Below are positions 17,145 to 27,190 of a stretch of 64,000 nt of DNA, piece by piece. The notes beneath the pieces were generated by a model. That model searched no databases, had not been told where the DNA came from, and saw only the letters and a program-made list of their open reading frames with translations. The stretch covers positions 1,302,001 through 1,366,000 of the forward strand of contig NC_019791.1 of the NCBI RefSeq assembly GCF_000317795.1, in the 5' to 3' direction. The stretch comes from Caldisphaera lagunensis DSM 15908. Its GTDB lineage: Archaea; Thermoproteota; Thermoprotei_A; Sulfolobales; Acidilobaceae. The position numbers and the translations under genes are program-made. Every line of letters begins with the position of its first letter. The first letter of the stretch is position 1.

Positions 17145-18339
17145 GGCAATAATTTGGAAGGAACTCTTAGATTTGAGCAGGGATAGAAAGACTCTTGCAG
17201 CAATGATATTAATACCATTTATAGGATTACCAGCAATAGCTTTGCTAGCTAGTGGATTAACACAAACTCAAACAACAACAGTTTATATAGAAGTATTGGA
17301 TAACAATTCAAACAATATTGCTAAATATATTTCATATCAATTGATTCAATATTCTAAGATTAATGGATTAAGAGTTAATGTTACAATTTCAAATGAAACG
17401 CCCAGTAGTGTTTATAACTTGTTATTAATTATTCCTAAGGGTTTCTATGAAAATATATCAAGTATTGACGGAGTAGGCACAGTTTATTTGAAAAGTTTAG
17501 TAGGAAGCCTTCAAAGTAGCGAAGTTGAATCTATAATAGAATCTATAATAACTCAATTAGAAAATAATATTGTCACAAATAGGGTACAAAAATTATCAAA
17601 TATATCAGGAATAAAAATAAATACAAATAATTTCCTAAACCCTATCAATATATTTACAGGTTATTATTTGCCATCAGGAAAGCCTGCTAGTGCAGCTCAA
17701 GTAGAGCTAAGTCTTTCAGCAAGATTACTAGAGTTTTCTTTGTTTTTTGTAGCAAATCCAGCTATTGTTTTTATGGGTGATAGTATTCTTGGAGAAAAAG
17801 AAAGAAAAACTTTAGAGACCCTAATTTCAACACCTTCTTCAAAGACCAGTTTAATAATTGGTAAAATGATTGCATCAGTAATAATAGGCTTAATTACTGC
17901 AATAGCAGATAGTTTAGGAGTTATTATTTATTTATCAATGATAGCACAAGGAGAATTGAAATTAACTGCTGGCTTAATATTGGTGACTTTTTCCGTAAGT
18001 GCATTGTTAGTAGTAATGACTGCTGCTATAATAACACCAATAGTGTTAAGGAGCTCTTCTGTAAGATCTGCACAGGCTATGTCTTATTTAATTATGATGG
18101 TGGCATTGGGTATTTACTTTAGTACTTTATTTGTTGATATCCAAAGACTACCTTATTATATAGAGGATATATTGCTAGTAATTCCTTTCACTCATGCAGC
18201 GCTTGCTGTTTCAAATTTTGTGTTAGGACAATATCTAAATATGGGTATAAATTTCCTAGTTATGATAGGTTTTACATTGCTAGGTATATATATTTCCATA
18301 AAGACTTTTGATAGCGAAAGATTAATCTTATCTAAATAG
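17134..18339 (+). CDS. ABC-2 type transporter permease
   Basis: A 401-residue permease starting at ATG 17134 (MKSKAIIWKELLDLSRDRKT), which overlaps the ATPase stop by 11 bases and has GGTGA upstream; the open frame extends further to 17098 but that reading runs inside the ATPase. One membrane helix near residues 20-42, a large external loop of about 150 residues, then five helices from about residue 200 give the ABC-2 topology. EKERKTLETLISTPSSKTSLIIGKM is the conserved cytoplasmic coupling segment of this family. Confidence 0.9.
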   Translation: MKSKAIIWKELLDLSRDRKTLAAMILIPFIGLPAIALLASGLTQTQTTTVYIEVLDNNSNNIAKYISYQLIQYSKINGLRVNVTISNETPSSVYNLLLIIPKGFYENISSIDGVGTVYLKSLVGSLQSSEVESIIESIITQLENNIVTNRVQKLSNISGIKINTNNFLNPINIFTGYYLPSGKPASAAQVELSLSARLLEFSLFFVANPAIVFMGDSILGEKERKTLETLISTPSSKTSLIIGKMIASVIIGLITAIADSLGVIIYLSMIAQGELKLTAGLILVTFSVSALLVVMTAAIITPIVLRSSSVRSAQAMSYLIMMVALGIYFSTLFVDIQRLPYYIEDILLVIPFTHAALAVSNFVLGQYLNMGINFLVMIGFTLLGIYISIKTFDSERLILSK

Positions 18340-18353
18340 CATTAAAAATTATT

Positions 18354-18476
18354 TTATGCTCCTTCTGCAAAGACTGATACGGTATACCAATCGAGTTTTA
18401 TTTCATCATCTTTGGTTATTTTGAATTCTATTTTATTTTTCTTGAACTCTTTTCCAGTATATATTTCTTGGCTCAC
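18354..18476 (-). CDS. Small 40-residue protein
   Basis: A short frame not usually called: GTG at 18476, reading MSQEIYTGKEFKKNKIEFK then ending LDWYTVSVFAEGA before TAA. GGGTGAA lies six bases before this GTG, the same ribosome binding pattern used by neighbours, and ATATATATTAA upstream could be its TATA box. Alternating hydrophobic residues suggest a small beta structure. It fills most of the 297-base space between the ABC permease and serS. Support is the start signal and a protein-like composition only. Confidence 0.5.
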   Translation of the reverse strand: MSQEIYTGKEFKKNKIEFKITKDDEIKLDWYTVSVFAEGA

Positions 18477-18636
18477 TTCTTTCACCCGTTTAATATATAT
18501 GCGACTAAGCCTTATAAAGAGGAGCCCTAGTAAAGTTAGACTTCTGTCTATTGTATTAATTTAGAATAATTTAAAATTAAAATATAAATTAATTTTTATT
18601 TGGGGTATAAAGAAATAATTAAATAACTATTAAATG

Positions 18637-20010
18637 TTAAGGTCTTTTATTTCTAGGTATAATAACGTCTTTAGGAGCCTTTTCAAAAGGTTCTAAATAT
18701 TTCCTAAGAACTTTTGGTATTATCACAGATCCATCAGGTTGCTGGTAATTCTCTAAGATAGCTGTTATAGCTCTTGTTGATGCAATGCCGGTACTATTTA
18801 GCGTATGAACATAATCTCTAATCATGCCTTTTCTTCTAATAAGCCTAATATTGAGTCTATAAGCCTGCCAATCTGTACAATTACTCCCGCTAACCATTTC
18901 CCTATATTTCCCTTGTCCTGGCATCCATACTTCTAGGTCATATTTCTTTACAGCACAAGCTCCTAAGTCTCCAGAAGCTATGTTAACAACTCTATATGGT
19001 AATCCTAATCCTTGGAAGATTTCTTCAGAGTTCATAATTAGTTCTTCATGATATTTTTTGCTGTCTTCTGGAAGTGAATATATGAATTGTTCAACTTTAT
19101 GGAATTGATGTACCCTAAATATACCTTTTAAATCTCTATTTCCAGCTCCTGCTTCTTTTCTAAATGCTGGACTAAATCCAACATATTTTTTAGGTAACTC
19201 GTCATCATACAATTCCTCATTATAGTATAGAGCTGCTATTGGATGTTCAGCAGTTGCGATCATGTATAAATCTTCGTTATCAATTTTATATATAGCATCC
19301 TGGAAAGTAGCTAAATCTATTACTGAGTTAATTATATCATATCTTAGCATATAAGGTGGTAATACTAATGTATATCCCTTAGATGTGAGCCTATCTATTG
19401 CATAAAACAATAATGCAAAATCAAGCCATACTATATCATCAAATAGATAATAGAACCTTGAACCAGAAACTTCCCCTGCCTTTAATGTATCTCCTAATTT
19501 TAAAACGTTTTCAAGAACATCAGCATGGCCTATAGGTTTATAATCGATTATTTCATAATCAGGCTTAAACCCATATTTTTCAGTTTGTTCTTTAAATTGA
19601 TCTAAATATTCTTTGTAAACTTTTGCTCTGCCCCAAAATCTTATTGGTACTGTTGCCTCTTCTCCTCCTATAGGGACATCGTCTAAAACGATATTGGGTA
19701 GATTTCTCAGCATCTTATCTCTTTTTTCCTCTATTTCATTAAGTTCTTTCTCGGCATTTTCCAATTGATTTCTTAATTCTTTTGCTTCTTCAAGAAGCTT
19801 CTTTTTTTCATCATTTTTTGCTTTCGCTATTGAACTGCTTACCTGGTTATGTTTATGTCTTAACTCATTGATTTCTGTCAAAACTCTTCTCCACTTATTA
19901 TCAAGTTCTAATGCTTCATCAATTATTTTTGTATCCATTTGCCTTTTTTTAATGCTTTCTTTTAGTTTATCTGGATCATTTCTAAGTAATTCCAATATTG
20001 ACCAGGGCAT
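18637..20010 (-). CDS. serS: Seryl-tRNA synthetase
   Basis: A 457-residue class II synthetase of the common bacterial/archaeal type charging tRNA-Ser. [23 protein letters not shown] begins the family N-terminus, followed by the long antiparallel coiled coil (about residues 30-110, rich in K, E and L), then [36 protein letters not shown] (motif 2) and [24 protein letters not shown] (motif 3). The start ATG at 20010 is chosen because TTGGTG precedes it; the frame could extend four codons. Confidence 0.95.
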   Translation of the reverse strand: MPWSILELLRNDPDKLKESIKKRQMDTKIIDEALELDNKWRRVLTEINELRHKHNQVSSSIAKAKNDEKKKLLEEAKELRNQLENAEKELNEIEEKRDKMLRNLPNIVLDDVPIGGEEATVPIRFWGRAKVYKEYLDQFKEQTEKYGFKPDYEIIDYKPIGHADVLENVLKLGDTLKAGEVSGSRFYYLFDDIVWLDFALLFYAIDRLTSKGYTLVLPPYMLRYDIINSVIDLATFQDAIYKIDNEDLYMIATAEHPIAALYYNEELYDDELPKKYVGFSPAFRKEAGAGNRDLKGIFRVHQFHKVEQFIYSLPEDSKKYHEELIMNSEEIFQGLGLPYRVVNIASGDLGACAVKKYDLEVWMPGQGKYREMVSGSNCTDWQAYRLNIRLIRRKGMIRDYVHTLNSTGIASTRAITAILENYQQPDGSVIIPKVLRKYLEPFEKAPKDVIIPRNKRP

Positions 20011-20124
20011 TTTACACACCAAAGAAATGTAAAAAATAGTACTATTTTTGTTTATCTAAAGAAATAAATTATTCTCTTAATGAAAAATATCTTAAAAAAG
20101 AAAAAATTTATCAGATGGAAAAGA

Positions 20125-22551
20125 TTATCCTATCCATTTGTATAAGAATACTATAACACTATAGAAATAAACAGAGTTTCCATTATTTATGTTAACTGGG
20201 TTTGAAACAAAAATTGCTACAGGAGCGAATTGATGTAATGGGGTTGGAGTTATAGGCTGTGGAACAAAGCCTGATGAAGTTGCATATGCAATAGCTGTAG
20301 GAGTAAAGTTGGTTGCATTTTCTAGAAATCCTGCACCTTGTCCAAATACCCCATATTGTTTTAAGTCAACAATTCCATTTAGCATCATGCTATAAATTAA
20401 TGTATTCAATACATTTGTAACATTTTGGGAAGGACTTCCTATAAATCCTGGGAATTGAATAAATGTTGCACCTTGATATGTTGTTTCCGAAGTATAGTTT
20501 GTAAATAATGGTGAAGACAAAAATGGATTAACTTTATATGCAATTCTTAACATTTGATAAGATTTTGCTATATCTCCCATACCATATGTAATTGCATAGA
20601 ATTGTGAAGTTGAGCTAAGAGTTATTATATTTGGGTATGGAAACATAACAACTTGCCCTGTGGAGTTTTGATACATGCCCACAAATACATCGTATGTCAA
20701 AAGGTAAGTATTGTTAGGCTTTGCATGTAAGTAATTTAATAGTGCAGATGCCTCATCTTCATTACCAGTTAATATACTTGCCAAAACTTGTATTTGTGTA
20801 CCATTTAATGTAGCACCATCAGCAACTGTGGTTCTATTAGAATTCACTGTTATCCAATAACCATAATCCCACCAACTTATTACAAGCGAATTATTACTCG
20901 TATTTTGCTTTAAGTAATTCAATGCCATATCCCATGCATTGTTTATAGGTACGACAATTTTTGTTCCAGAAGCTGTTTGCAATGTAAATGGCTGCATCCA
21001 ACCTGTGCTCAGTGCCGGAGCCATATATTGCATAGATGCATAATCTTGGTATGCATAATAGACCCCAAAACCTAAGATAATTATTCCCAAAAATACTGCT
21101 ATTATTAATGCTGTTGTATCTATTTCGTTACTAGTCTTGATTTGTTTTCCTTTTCTAACACTGGTTTCTTTTTTGAATGCTAATAACAAACCAATAGTTA
21201 TTCCTGCTGTTATATCAAAGAAATAATTTGCAGACGCTAAGAAATAAGATTCATTGACATTACCATATAAAAATAGGAACGCTGCTATGAAAAACGCAAC
21301 TATAAGTGTTTCACTTGCTATTCCTATTTTCTTTTTAATTAAATAATAAATTAATACAAACAAACCTATTATAGAGACAAAAATAACAGGTCCATATGAT
21401 TGAAATATAGAAGATAGAGTTGTACCTGAATACTCAGCAACAGTAAGTGCAACCACAGATGAAGTAGGTGTAACTCCTAATGCAAGCAACACTCTAGAGG
21501 GGAATGATAGGATATCTGAATAAATTGCTGCCCCAATTATTGCAATTCCAGCTATAATAACCCATATATGAACTTTATAGCTAAAATTCTTAGTTATACC
21601 TAGCTTGTTTAATGGCAATTTATCCATATACGCTTCTATTAAATAAACTATAAGCAGTATTGGTATAGCAAGGCCTAGACTTTTTATAAAATAATGTAAT
21701 CCTGCTGCTGGAGATAAAATGACTGGTATAGCAAATCCTATAGATAAAAAGAGATGTTTAAGCCAATTGTTAAAATTAGGCTTTGATATGAAGGGGTCTA
21801 ATACCAAAATTAGAGATATCAAAAGCGTTATATAATCATATCCTCCCCAAATCCATGATACGGCTCCAGCTATTAATCCTCCAACAAATAAGTAGACCAA
21901 TGATCTTATTCTTTTGAAAGATTTATATCCTAATGCTAAAAATAAAAAGGATAATGAGAAGAAGGCAAGACCTGCATTTGTTTTTCCCGGATAGTCTGCG
22001 AAGGCTTTAAACAAAAAAGCACCTGGATAGAATGCAAATGCAAATGAAGATACTAATCCTGCTATCCTTGAATTTGTTAATTTCCATATCGCAAAGAATA
22101 GGGCAATAGTACTCAAGCCAGCCATAAAAACTGGCTGAAGAGATAATGTTTGAATAACAGTAAGACCAAATTTACTGGTAAAGTATTTCGTTACAAAAGC
22201 TATTATCATTGCTCCTCCTAAATATTCTGTTCTTAAAAAGTTTCTTCCTTCTGGATACCAGAATAGCTTCACATCTTTAAGTCCTGCCAAATTGAATCCA
22301 TTATGATAGAAATAGTTTGATAGCCAATATAATATCCATGGATCGTTTCCATTTAATACATTTATACCATACAGCTTTGCAGGAATTAGCCTAATGTAAA
22401 CAGTTACTGCTGTGATTACTACAGCTAAAATTATAGCTATAATAGTTCCAAATTTATTATTTAAAATTTCCATAAGATTTTTCATATTAAAATTTTTTGA
22501 TCCCTTTCCTTGCTCACTTTTCCTATTAACTTTACTCACCCTTATCCCCAC
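20125..22551 (-). CDS. aglB: Oligosaccharyltransferase AglB (STT3 family)
   Basis: An 808-residue membrane enzyme that transfers a lipid-linked glycan to Asn of N-x-S/T sequons outside the cell. About 13 hydrophobic helices fill residues 30-500; the first external loop contains GNDPWILYW, and the soluble part begins with the signature WWDYGYW near residue 558. Many gene products in this window carry sequons. The GTG start at 22551 gives a basic 22-residue leader before MKNLMEILNNKFG; an ATG at residue 23 is an alternative. An inverted-repeat element begins two bases upstream. Confidence 0.93.
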   Translation of the reverse strand: MGIRVSKVNRKSEQGKGSKNFNMKNLMEILNNKFGTIIAIILAVVITAVTVYIRLIPAKLYGINVLNGNDPWILYWLSNYFYHNGFNLAGLKDVKLFWYPEGRNFLRTEYLGGAMIIAFVTKYFTSKFGLTVIQTLSLQPVFMAGLSTIALFFAIWKLTNSRIAGLVSSFAFAFYPGAFLFKAFADYPGKTNAGLAFFSLSFLFLALGYKSFKRIRSLVYLFVGGLIAGAVSWIWGGYDYITLLISLILVLDPFISKPNFNNWLKHLFLSIGFAIPVILSPAAGLHYFIKSLGLAIPILLIVYLIEAYMDKLPLNKLGITKNFSYKVHIWVIIAGIAIIGAAIYSDILSFPSRVLLALGVTPTSSVVALTVAEYSGTTLSSIFQSYGPVIFVSIIGLFVLIYYLIKKKIGIASETLIVAFFIAAFLFLYGNVNESYFLASANYFFDITAGITIGLLLAFKKETSVRKGKQIKTSNEIDTTALIIAVFLGIIILGFGVYYAYQDYASMQYMAPALSTGWMQPFTLQTASGTKIVVPINNAWDMALNYLKQNTSNNSLVISWWDYGYWITVNSNRTTVADGATLNGTQIQVLASILTGNEDEASALLNYLHAKPNNTYLLTYDVFVGMYQNSTGQVVMFPYPNIITLSSTSQFYAITYGMGDIAKSYQMLRIAYKVNPFLSSPLFTNYTSETTYQGATFIQFPGFIGSPSQNVTNVLNTLIYSMMLNGIVDLKQYGVFGQGAGFLENATNFTPTAIAYATSSGFVPQPITPTPLHQFAPVAIFVSNPVNINNGNSVYFYSVIVFLYKWIG

Positions 22552-22553
22552 TT

Positions 22554-22738
22554 ACTAATTCTTTGTAGTATATTATACTCTATCAGGTTATAAGTATTTA
22601 AATTAATTTTTATATATATTATTATAAGTATTTAAAATATTTTTTAGATTAATATAAAGAAATTATTAATTTTTAATATCTTAAAGATATATATTTAATA
22701 TTTAATGATTAGAGTATATTATAATACAAAGAAATAGT
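22554..22738. repeat. 185-bp inverted-repeat (MITE-like) element between aglB and carbamate kinase
   Basis: Two 29-base arms, 22554-22582 and 22710-22738, are inverted repeats of each other with 26 of 29 positions matching. The core of each arm is CTTTGTA..TATA....ACTCTA. The 127 bases between are almost pure A and T. It fills more than half of the 328-base gap between divergent aglB and the carbamate kinase gene. No clear target-site duplication flanks it and no second copy was noticed in the window. It could be a non-autonomous transposon relic or a symmetric control region. Confidence 0.6.
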
Positions 22739-22830
22739 TATGTTAAGTTGATTTATTAAACTATAACTTATAATATATAAAGACTTTCCTTTAATGTGGG
22801 ATGTAATTGTTTTGGTAAAAATTTAATACT

Positions 22831-22862
22831 CTGCTGTAAATGATATATCACGTCTTCAGCAG
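22831..22862 (+). promoter_or_regulatory. Dyad before carbamate kinase
   Basis: CTGCTG (22831-22836) and CAGCAG (22857-22862) are inverted around a 20-base spacer that itself contains the palindrome TGATATATCA (22841-22850). It lies 18 bases before the start codon, downstream of a TTTAATACT TATA-like stretch, so it could be an operator or a leader hairpin. Short and possibly fortuitous. Confidence 0.25.
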
Positions 22863-22879
22863 GATTAGGTGGAAATTAA

Positions 22880-23800
22880 ATGAGGCTACTGATAGCATTA
22901 GGAGGCAATGCAATATTAAAGAAAGGTGATAAGGGAACCGTAGATGAACAATGGAGAAATATAAAAGATGCAGCTGAAATAATATCAAGTATTATAAAAG
23001 AAAATGATGAACTAATTTTAACTCATGGTAATGGTCCTCAGGTTGGATATTTATTGGAGGTAATGCAAGCATCAAATCCTGAGAAAGCTCTAACTATTGA
23101 TATTGCAGATGCAATGACTGAGGGTTGGATAGGCTATATGCTTCAAAATGCATTTTCATTATATTTACCAGATAGAAAAGCAGTTCCAGTTTTAACTAGA
23201 ACGTTAGTATTAGAAAATGATGAGGCATTTTCACACCCAACAAAGTTTGTAGGTAGCTATTTTACTAAAGATCAAGCAGAAATTTTATCAAAGAAATATG
23301 GTTGGGTTTTTAAAGAAGATCCAAGGGGTGGATTCAGGAGAGTAGTACCAAGCCCGATGCCAGTAGACATTATAGAAATTGATGTAATTGAAAAATTAAT
23401 AAAAGATAAATATATAGTCATATCAGTTGGAGGAGGAGGAATTCCAGTTATTAAAAAAGGAAATAATTATGTTCCAGTTGAAGCTGTTATAGATAAAGAT
23501 TTGGCAAGTTCCTTATTAGCAACAAAGATCAAGGCAGATAAGTTTATAATATTAACTGATGTAAAAGGGGTTGCAATAAATTATGGTAAGAAAGACGAAA
23601 AGTGGCTTGATAAAATAAGTGTAGACGAATTAAAGGATTTATATAAGAAAAATGAGTTTCCTGAAGGGTCTATGGGACCAAAGATACTAGCAGCTATTAA
23701 GTTCGTAGAATCAACTGGTAATAAAGCAATAATAGGAAGCCTAGATAATGCTAGAGAAGTATATGAAGAAAAATCTGGAACCATGATTTATAAAGATTAA
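22880..23800 (+). CDS. arcC: Carbamate kinase
   Basis: A 306-residue amino-acid-kinase-fold enzyme interconverting carbamoyl phosphate plus ADP with carbamate plus ATP. LIALGGNAILKKGD at the N-terminus, LTHGNGPQVGYLLE, DPRGGFRRVVPSPMP, ISVGGGGIPVI and PEGSMGPKILAAI are family blocks and the length is usual. Start ATG at 22880 with AGGTGGA upstream. No arginine deiminase or ornithine carbamoyltransferase lies beside it, so the pathway role (energy from carbamoyl phosphate or its synthesis) stays open. Confidence 0.94.
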   Translation: MRLLIALGGNAILKKGDKGTVDEQWRNIKDAAEIISSIIKENDELILTHGNGPQVGYLLEVMQASNPEKALTIDIADAMTEGWIGYMLQNAFSLYLPDRKAVPVLTRTLVLENDEAFSHPTKFVGSYFTKDQAEILSKKYGWVFKEDPRGGFRRVVPSPMPVDIIEIDVIEKLIKDKYIVISVGGGGIPVIKKGNNYVPVEAVIDKDLASSLLATKIKADKFIILTDVKGVAINYGKKDEKWLDKISVDELKDLYKKNEFPEGSMGPKILAAIKFVESTGNKAIIGSLDNAREVYEEKSGTMIYKD

Positions 23801-23862
23801 TAATTTACTAAATTTACTATTAATTTCTTTACAATAAAAGATAAAATTGATGTTGTAAATTA

Positions 23863-24093
23863 TTATTGATTTTCTAGGGTTTTTAAACCGAGTTTTCTAT
23901 ATGGACATGTTTTATAATCTTTTTCGCATTTACTTATTTTGCTCTTCGTTATCATCGAATCTAGAAACTTACATTTTGCATAATACGATCCTTCTTTTTC
24001 TATTACGCTAAAGAATTCACATTCCGATTTGGGTTTATATGTAACAGCATGTATTTCTGGAAAAACTATTTTTTCTATAGACTCTTTTGACAA
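23863..24093 (-). CDS. Small cysteine-containing hypothetical protein
   Basis: Unrecognised 76-residue protein with cysteines in ECEF, KCKF, KCEK and CPYR contexts, which could bind zinc or an iron-sulfur cluster. TTG at 24093 follows GGGGGAAAGG. It stands alone between carbamate kinase (convergent) and nreA (same strand, 85 bases upstream of this gene's start). No function can be offered. Confidence 0.55.
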   Translation of the reverse strand: MSKESIEKIVFPEIHAVTYKPKSECEFFSVIEKEGSYYAKCKFLDSMITKSKISKCEKDYKTCPYRKLGLKTLENQ

Positions 24094-24178
24094 GCCTTTC
24101 CCCCATAATAATATAAGTTGGAAAAGTTATAACTAGTTATCCTACCTTCTCTATAAAATATAAGTAATTTAATATAAA

Positions 24179-25417
24179 TTAATCATTATTCATAAACTCT
24201 GTTAATTTTCTCTTTTTTAAATTCAATAATTCACTTTTTTCTATAACATCATTTGGATTAGCTCTGACCCAATTTCTTATATACAAAATTATTTCTCTTA
24301 TATCATTAGTTTTAATGATAGGATCTTTTAACAATGAGTTCTTAACTGTTTCTCTAATATGCCAATTTCCTACTGGCGCATAATATGTGGGCAATATTTC
24401 TCTTAGTATAATTACATTAGCCTTTCTTTTAATTTTATACAAATATTCTAAAACAGAAAGTCTTGCTGCAGAAAATCCACCATCCATATTTGAAACTCTG
24501 CCTAAAGCATCCTCTTCTACTTTATCTATTATGGGCTTAGTTGCATATTTGGTCCAAATAGATGAAGGATGCCAAACTTCTATCCATTCAAAGCTTCCCT
24601 CTCCTGGAATGAAAATAATAAGAAATCTATTGCTTAGATATTCTCCTTCAAATGCCATGATAGCATTTATCTCATTAAAGTCACGAATCTTCTTTCTAAG
24701 CTCATTTGAAATTATATCATCTACTGCAGTTATAGACCACCTGGTTGGTACTAATCTCCTATTCTTTACTTTTCCTAAAAAACCAAGACTAAGCATGTTT
24801 TGAATAGTATAAATATCTATCCCTGATGAATAAATCTTCCATATTGCTTTTTCTGCCTTCAAATCATCCCAAATAATTTTTTCTGTGGTTATATTTAACT
24901 TAGGGTTATCTCTTACTATTATTTTTTCAGCTGGCGCCTTAGGACCTATTGGTTTTGTTATACCATCAAATGAAAGCTTAGGTAATGGTTCTTTCTTAAG
25001 AAGGACTTCACTATCTACAGGTCTTTCTGATATTATAGCAAGTCCTATTTCATTTTGATATAATTCCCAAGGTCTATTAATATCAACCATTATAGTTGCA
25101 GAAACTAATTCACTCCTCATTTTTACTATGTTATCCAAAGGCTCTTTTTTAATAGACCATAAAACTGGGTTATCTGTATATTTAGCTTTGTCTCCGCTTA
25201 GCCCAGGTGGTACCATATAATGGAATAGAACCTTAGGATATCCATACTCGCCTATAATCCCACTTGGGGGAGTAGAGCCGTTGACATCTTTATTAGAGAT
25301 CTTTAATGAGGAATTTACACGGGCTCTAAACTCTTCTAGTATTGGGCATTTTGGTAGTCCGCAGAGCTTTTTATATCCTTTGCATTGTGCGCATAATTCT
25401 GGCGGTATTCTTGCCAC
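24179..25417 (-). CDS. nreA: Nre family DNA repair protein
   Basis: A 412-residue archaeal Nre protein, a family implicated in repair of DNA damage together with PCNA. The N-terminal zinc finger CAQCKGYKKLCGLPKC (C9, C12, C20, C25) is the diagnostic feature and the Nre core follows (PGLSGDKAKYTDNPVLWSIKKE). The C-terminus KKRKLTEFMNND resembles a degenerate PCNA-interacting motif (L-x-x-F-M). GTG at 25417 is preceded by AGGTGAATT. Function comes from family knowledge. Confidence 0.88.
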   Translation of the reverse strand: MARIPPELCAQCKGYKKLCGLPKCPILEEFRARVNSSLKISNKDVNGSTPPSGIIGEYGYPKVLFHYMVPPGLSGDKAKYTDNPVLWSIKKEPLDNIVKMRSELVSATIMVDINRPWELYQNEIGLAIISERPVDSEVLLKKEPLPKLSFDGITKPIGPKAPAEKIIVRDNPKLNITTEKIIWDDLKAEKAIWKIYSSGIDIYTIQNMLSLGFLGKVKNRRLVPTRWSITAVDDIISNELRKKIRDFNEINAIMAFEGEYLSNRFLIIFIPGEGSFEWIEVWHPSSIWTKYATKPIIDKVEEDALGRVSNMDGGFSAARLSVLEYLYKIKRKANVIILREILPTYYAPVGNWHIRETVKNSLLKDPIIKTNDIREIILYIRNWVRANPNDVIEKSELLNLKKRKLTEFMNND

Positions 25418-25497
25418 TAAGAATTCACCTAGTTAATTTAATCCTATTAATAGTTGTTCATTAGTGCTTAAACGTATTTCTTTATATGACATATAAT

Positions 25498-26289
25498 TTA
25501 TTTATAAAATAAAAGGCACAATATTTCTTTTGGTGTTAAGTCTTTAACTCTTTTATTATTATCTTGCAAGCAATTACTTCTTATTTGTCCAATATTACCT
25601 AGGCAATTATTTATTATTTTTTGAGCTTTTTTATTTTTTTGAGAAAAAAGGCAAGAAGTAAATTTCTCCAATAGATTAAATTCATCTTTCCATAAATTCA
25701 TCCTCTCTATAACTACTATTGAGCTATCAACTTTAGGTTTAGGGAAAAACTTTTCTGAAGGTATAGTTGCAACAATTTTTATGTTAAATAAGAGCTGCAT
25801 TATTACACTCAATCTTCCATAATTTTCTTCTCCAGGCTTTGCGGTTATCCTCTCAGCTACTTCTTTTTGCATACCTAATACTGAATGTCTTATATTATTA
25901 TTTTTTGATAAATTGATTAATAAATTTGAAGATATACTATATGGCATATTAGATATTAGTATAGGTATTCTTGTTGATTTAACAAATTCTAATCCATCCC
26001 CAAATACAATTTCTACATTATTTGGAAGCTCTTTTTTTAAATACGAGAACCTTCTATCTATCTCAACTGTAATAACTCTCTTTGCAATAAGCGATATAGG
26101 AAATGTTATTGTACCTATTCCAGTTCCAATTTCAAGAAAATCTTGATTTTTATATTTTACAAGATTATCATAAAATACCTTTATTGAATCACAATCTAGC
26201 AAAAAATGTTGTGATAATTTTTTAATGGCTTTAAATTCAATTTTTTTATTAATTTTTTTACAAATTAAATAAAAATCTTCATAACTCAA
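25498..26289 (-). CDS. ksgA: 16S rRNA dimethyladenosine transferase KsgA/Dim1
   Basis: A 263-residue SAM-dependent methyltransferase that dimethylates the two adjacent adenines near the 3' end of 16S rRNA. KKLSQHFLLDCDSI is the family opening (normally GQHFL), FLEIGTGIGTITFPI the SAM motif, and ISNMPYSISSNLLI the catalytic NxPY motif. The TTG start lies one base after the stop of the DUF655 gene, a linkage seen in many archaea. Length is as expected. Confidence 0.92.
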   Translation of the reverse strand: MSYEDFYLICKKINKKIEFKAIKKLSQHFLLDCDSIKVFYDNLVKYKNQDFLEIGTGIGTITFPISLIAKRVITVEIDRRFSYLKKELPNNVEIVFGDGLEFVKSTRIPILISNMPYSISSNLLINLSKNNNIRHSVLGMQKEVAERITAKPGEENYGRLSVIMQLLFNIKIVATIPSEKFFPKPKVDSSIVVIERMNLWKDEFNLLEKFTSCLFSQKNKKAQKIINNCLGNIGQIRSNCLQDNNKRVKDLTPKEILCLLFYK

Positions 26290-26290
26290 T

Positions 26291-27190
26291 TTATTTCTCA
26301 GCCTTGTTTTGTTTTTGATAAAGGCTTCTTCTCATTGTATCTAAATAGTTTAGATAGGGAACATTTGGCTCTTTAGGCTCTACGAACAAATAGTATTTTG
26401 GTTGGTTTGTTATTTCTTCCAATATCTTGTCAGATAATATATCAATTGGATCAACTTTTAATATCTTTTTAATTTCATCAAAGCTGCTGAACTTTTTTCT
26501 TTCTCTTGTTTCAAGCAATGTCTTAAGAGTCTTTTTACCAACCCCTTTTAGCAACTCGATTGAATGTAATCTTATATTTATGGGTTCTGCAATGTTAAAG
26601 AATTCTATAAAAAGCTTTTCATTACTTTTAATTATGAATCTAACAGCTTCTTGGAGGTTTCTTTTTGCAATCTCTGATATATCTTTATATGATATAGGAG
26701 TTCTAGGTACAACAAGTATTTTCTCTGAGAGGCCTCTTTCTTTTGCAACTTTGGAAAGATCAGAGGGGCTCCTTAAATAAACCAAACTACTACTTGGATC
26801 TGATAGTGAGATATCAATTAAATCTGAAATTCTTTGTGAAACTGGATTTACTGTTGTACAATAAATCTTTTTATCAGCTCCAGGTATACATGCTAATGAA
26901 ACATCAAATGGTCTGAACCTTTTTCCCGTTGGATCTAATGGCTCATTTATAGTTTTTACTGTTTCTCTTGCTAATGTTACAACATCTAATGGCTCTACTT
27001 TATTTCCTAATGGGATCCCATCTAAAAGCGTGAATTTTCTTACTCCAATGGCTTGAGCAACAGGTTTTTCCTTATGCCATGGATGAGGATCCATATAGTA
27101 ACCTGTTTCCATATAATCCAATATAACTGCTTCTATTTCTACAGCCGCTACATGCTCGCTCTCTTTTCTCTGAGGAGCCCTCTGACCCAT
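26291..27190 (-). CDS. DUF655 predicted RNA-binding protein, enlarged
   Basis: A 299-residue DUF655 protein, longer than the roughly 180-200 residues I expect. The opening VILDYMETGY and FTLLDGIP, and the whole C-terminal part (LFIEFFNIAEPINIRLHSIE, LLKGVGKKTLKTLLETRERK, YYLFVEP), fit the family with its helix-hairpin-helix. Between them, about residues 70-170, lies an extra region starting PLDVVTLARETVKTI. The function is unknown; linkage with ksgA suggests ribosome or RNA work. Start ATG at 27190. Confidence 0.8.
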   Translation of the reverse strand: MGQRAPQRKESEHVAAVEIEAVILDYMETGYYMDPHPWHKEKPVAQAIGVRKFTLLDGIPLGNKVEPLDVVTLARETVKTINEPLDPTGKRFRPFDVSLACIPGADKKIYCTTVNPVSQRISDLIDISLSDPSSSLVYLRSPSDLSKVAKERGLSEKILVVPRTPISYKDISEIAKRNLQEAVRFIIKSNEKLFIEFFNIAEPINIRLHSIELLKGVGKKTLKTLLETRERKKFSSFDEIKKILKVDPIDILSDKILEEITNQPKYYLFVEPKEPNVPYLNYLDTMRRSLYQKQNKAEK

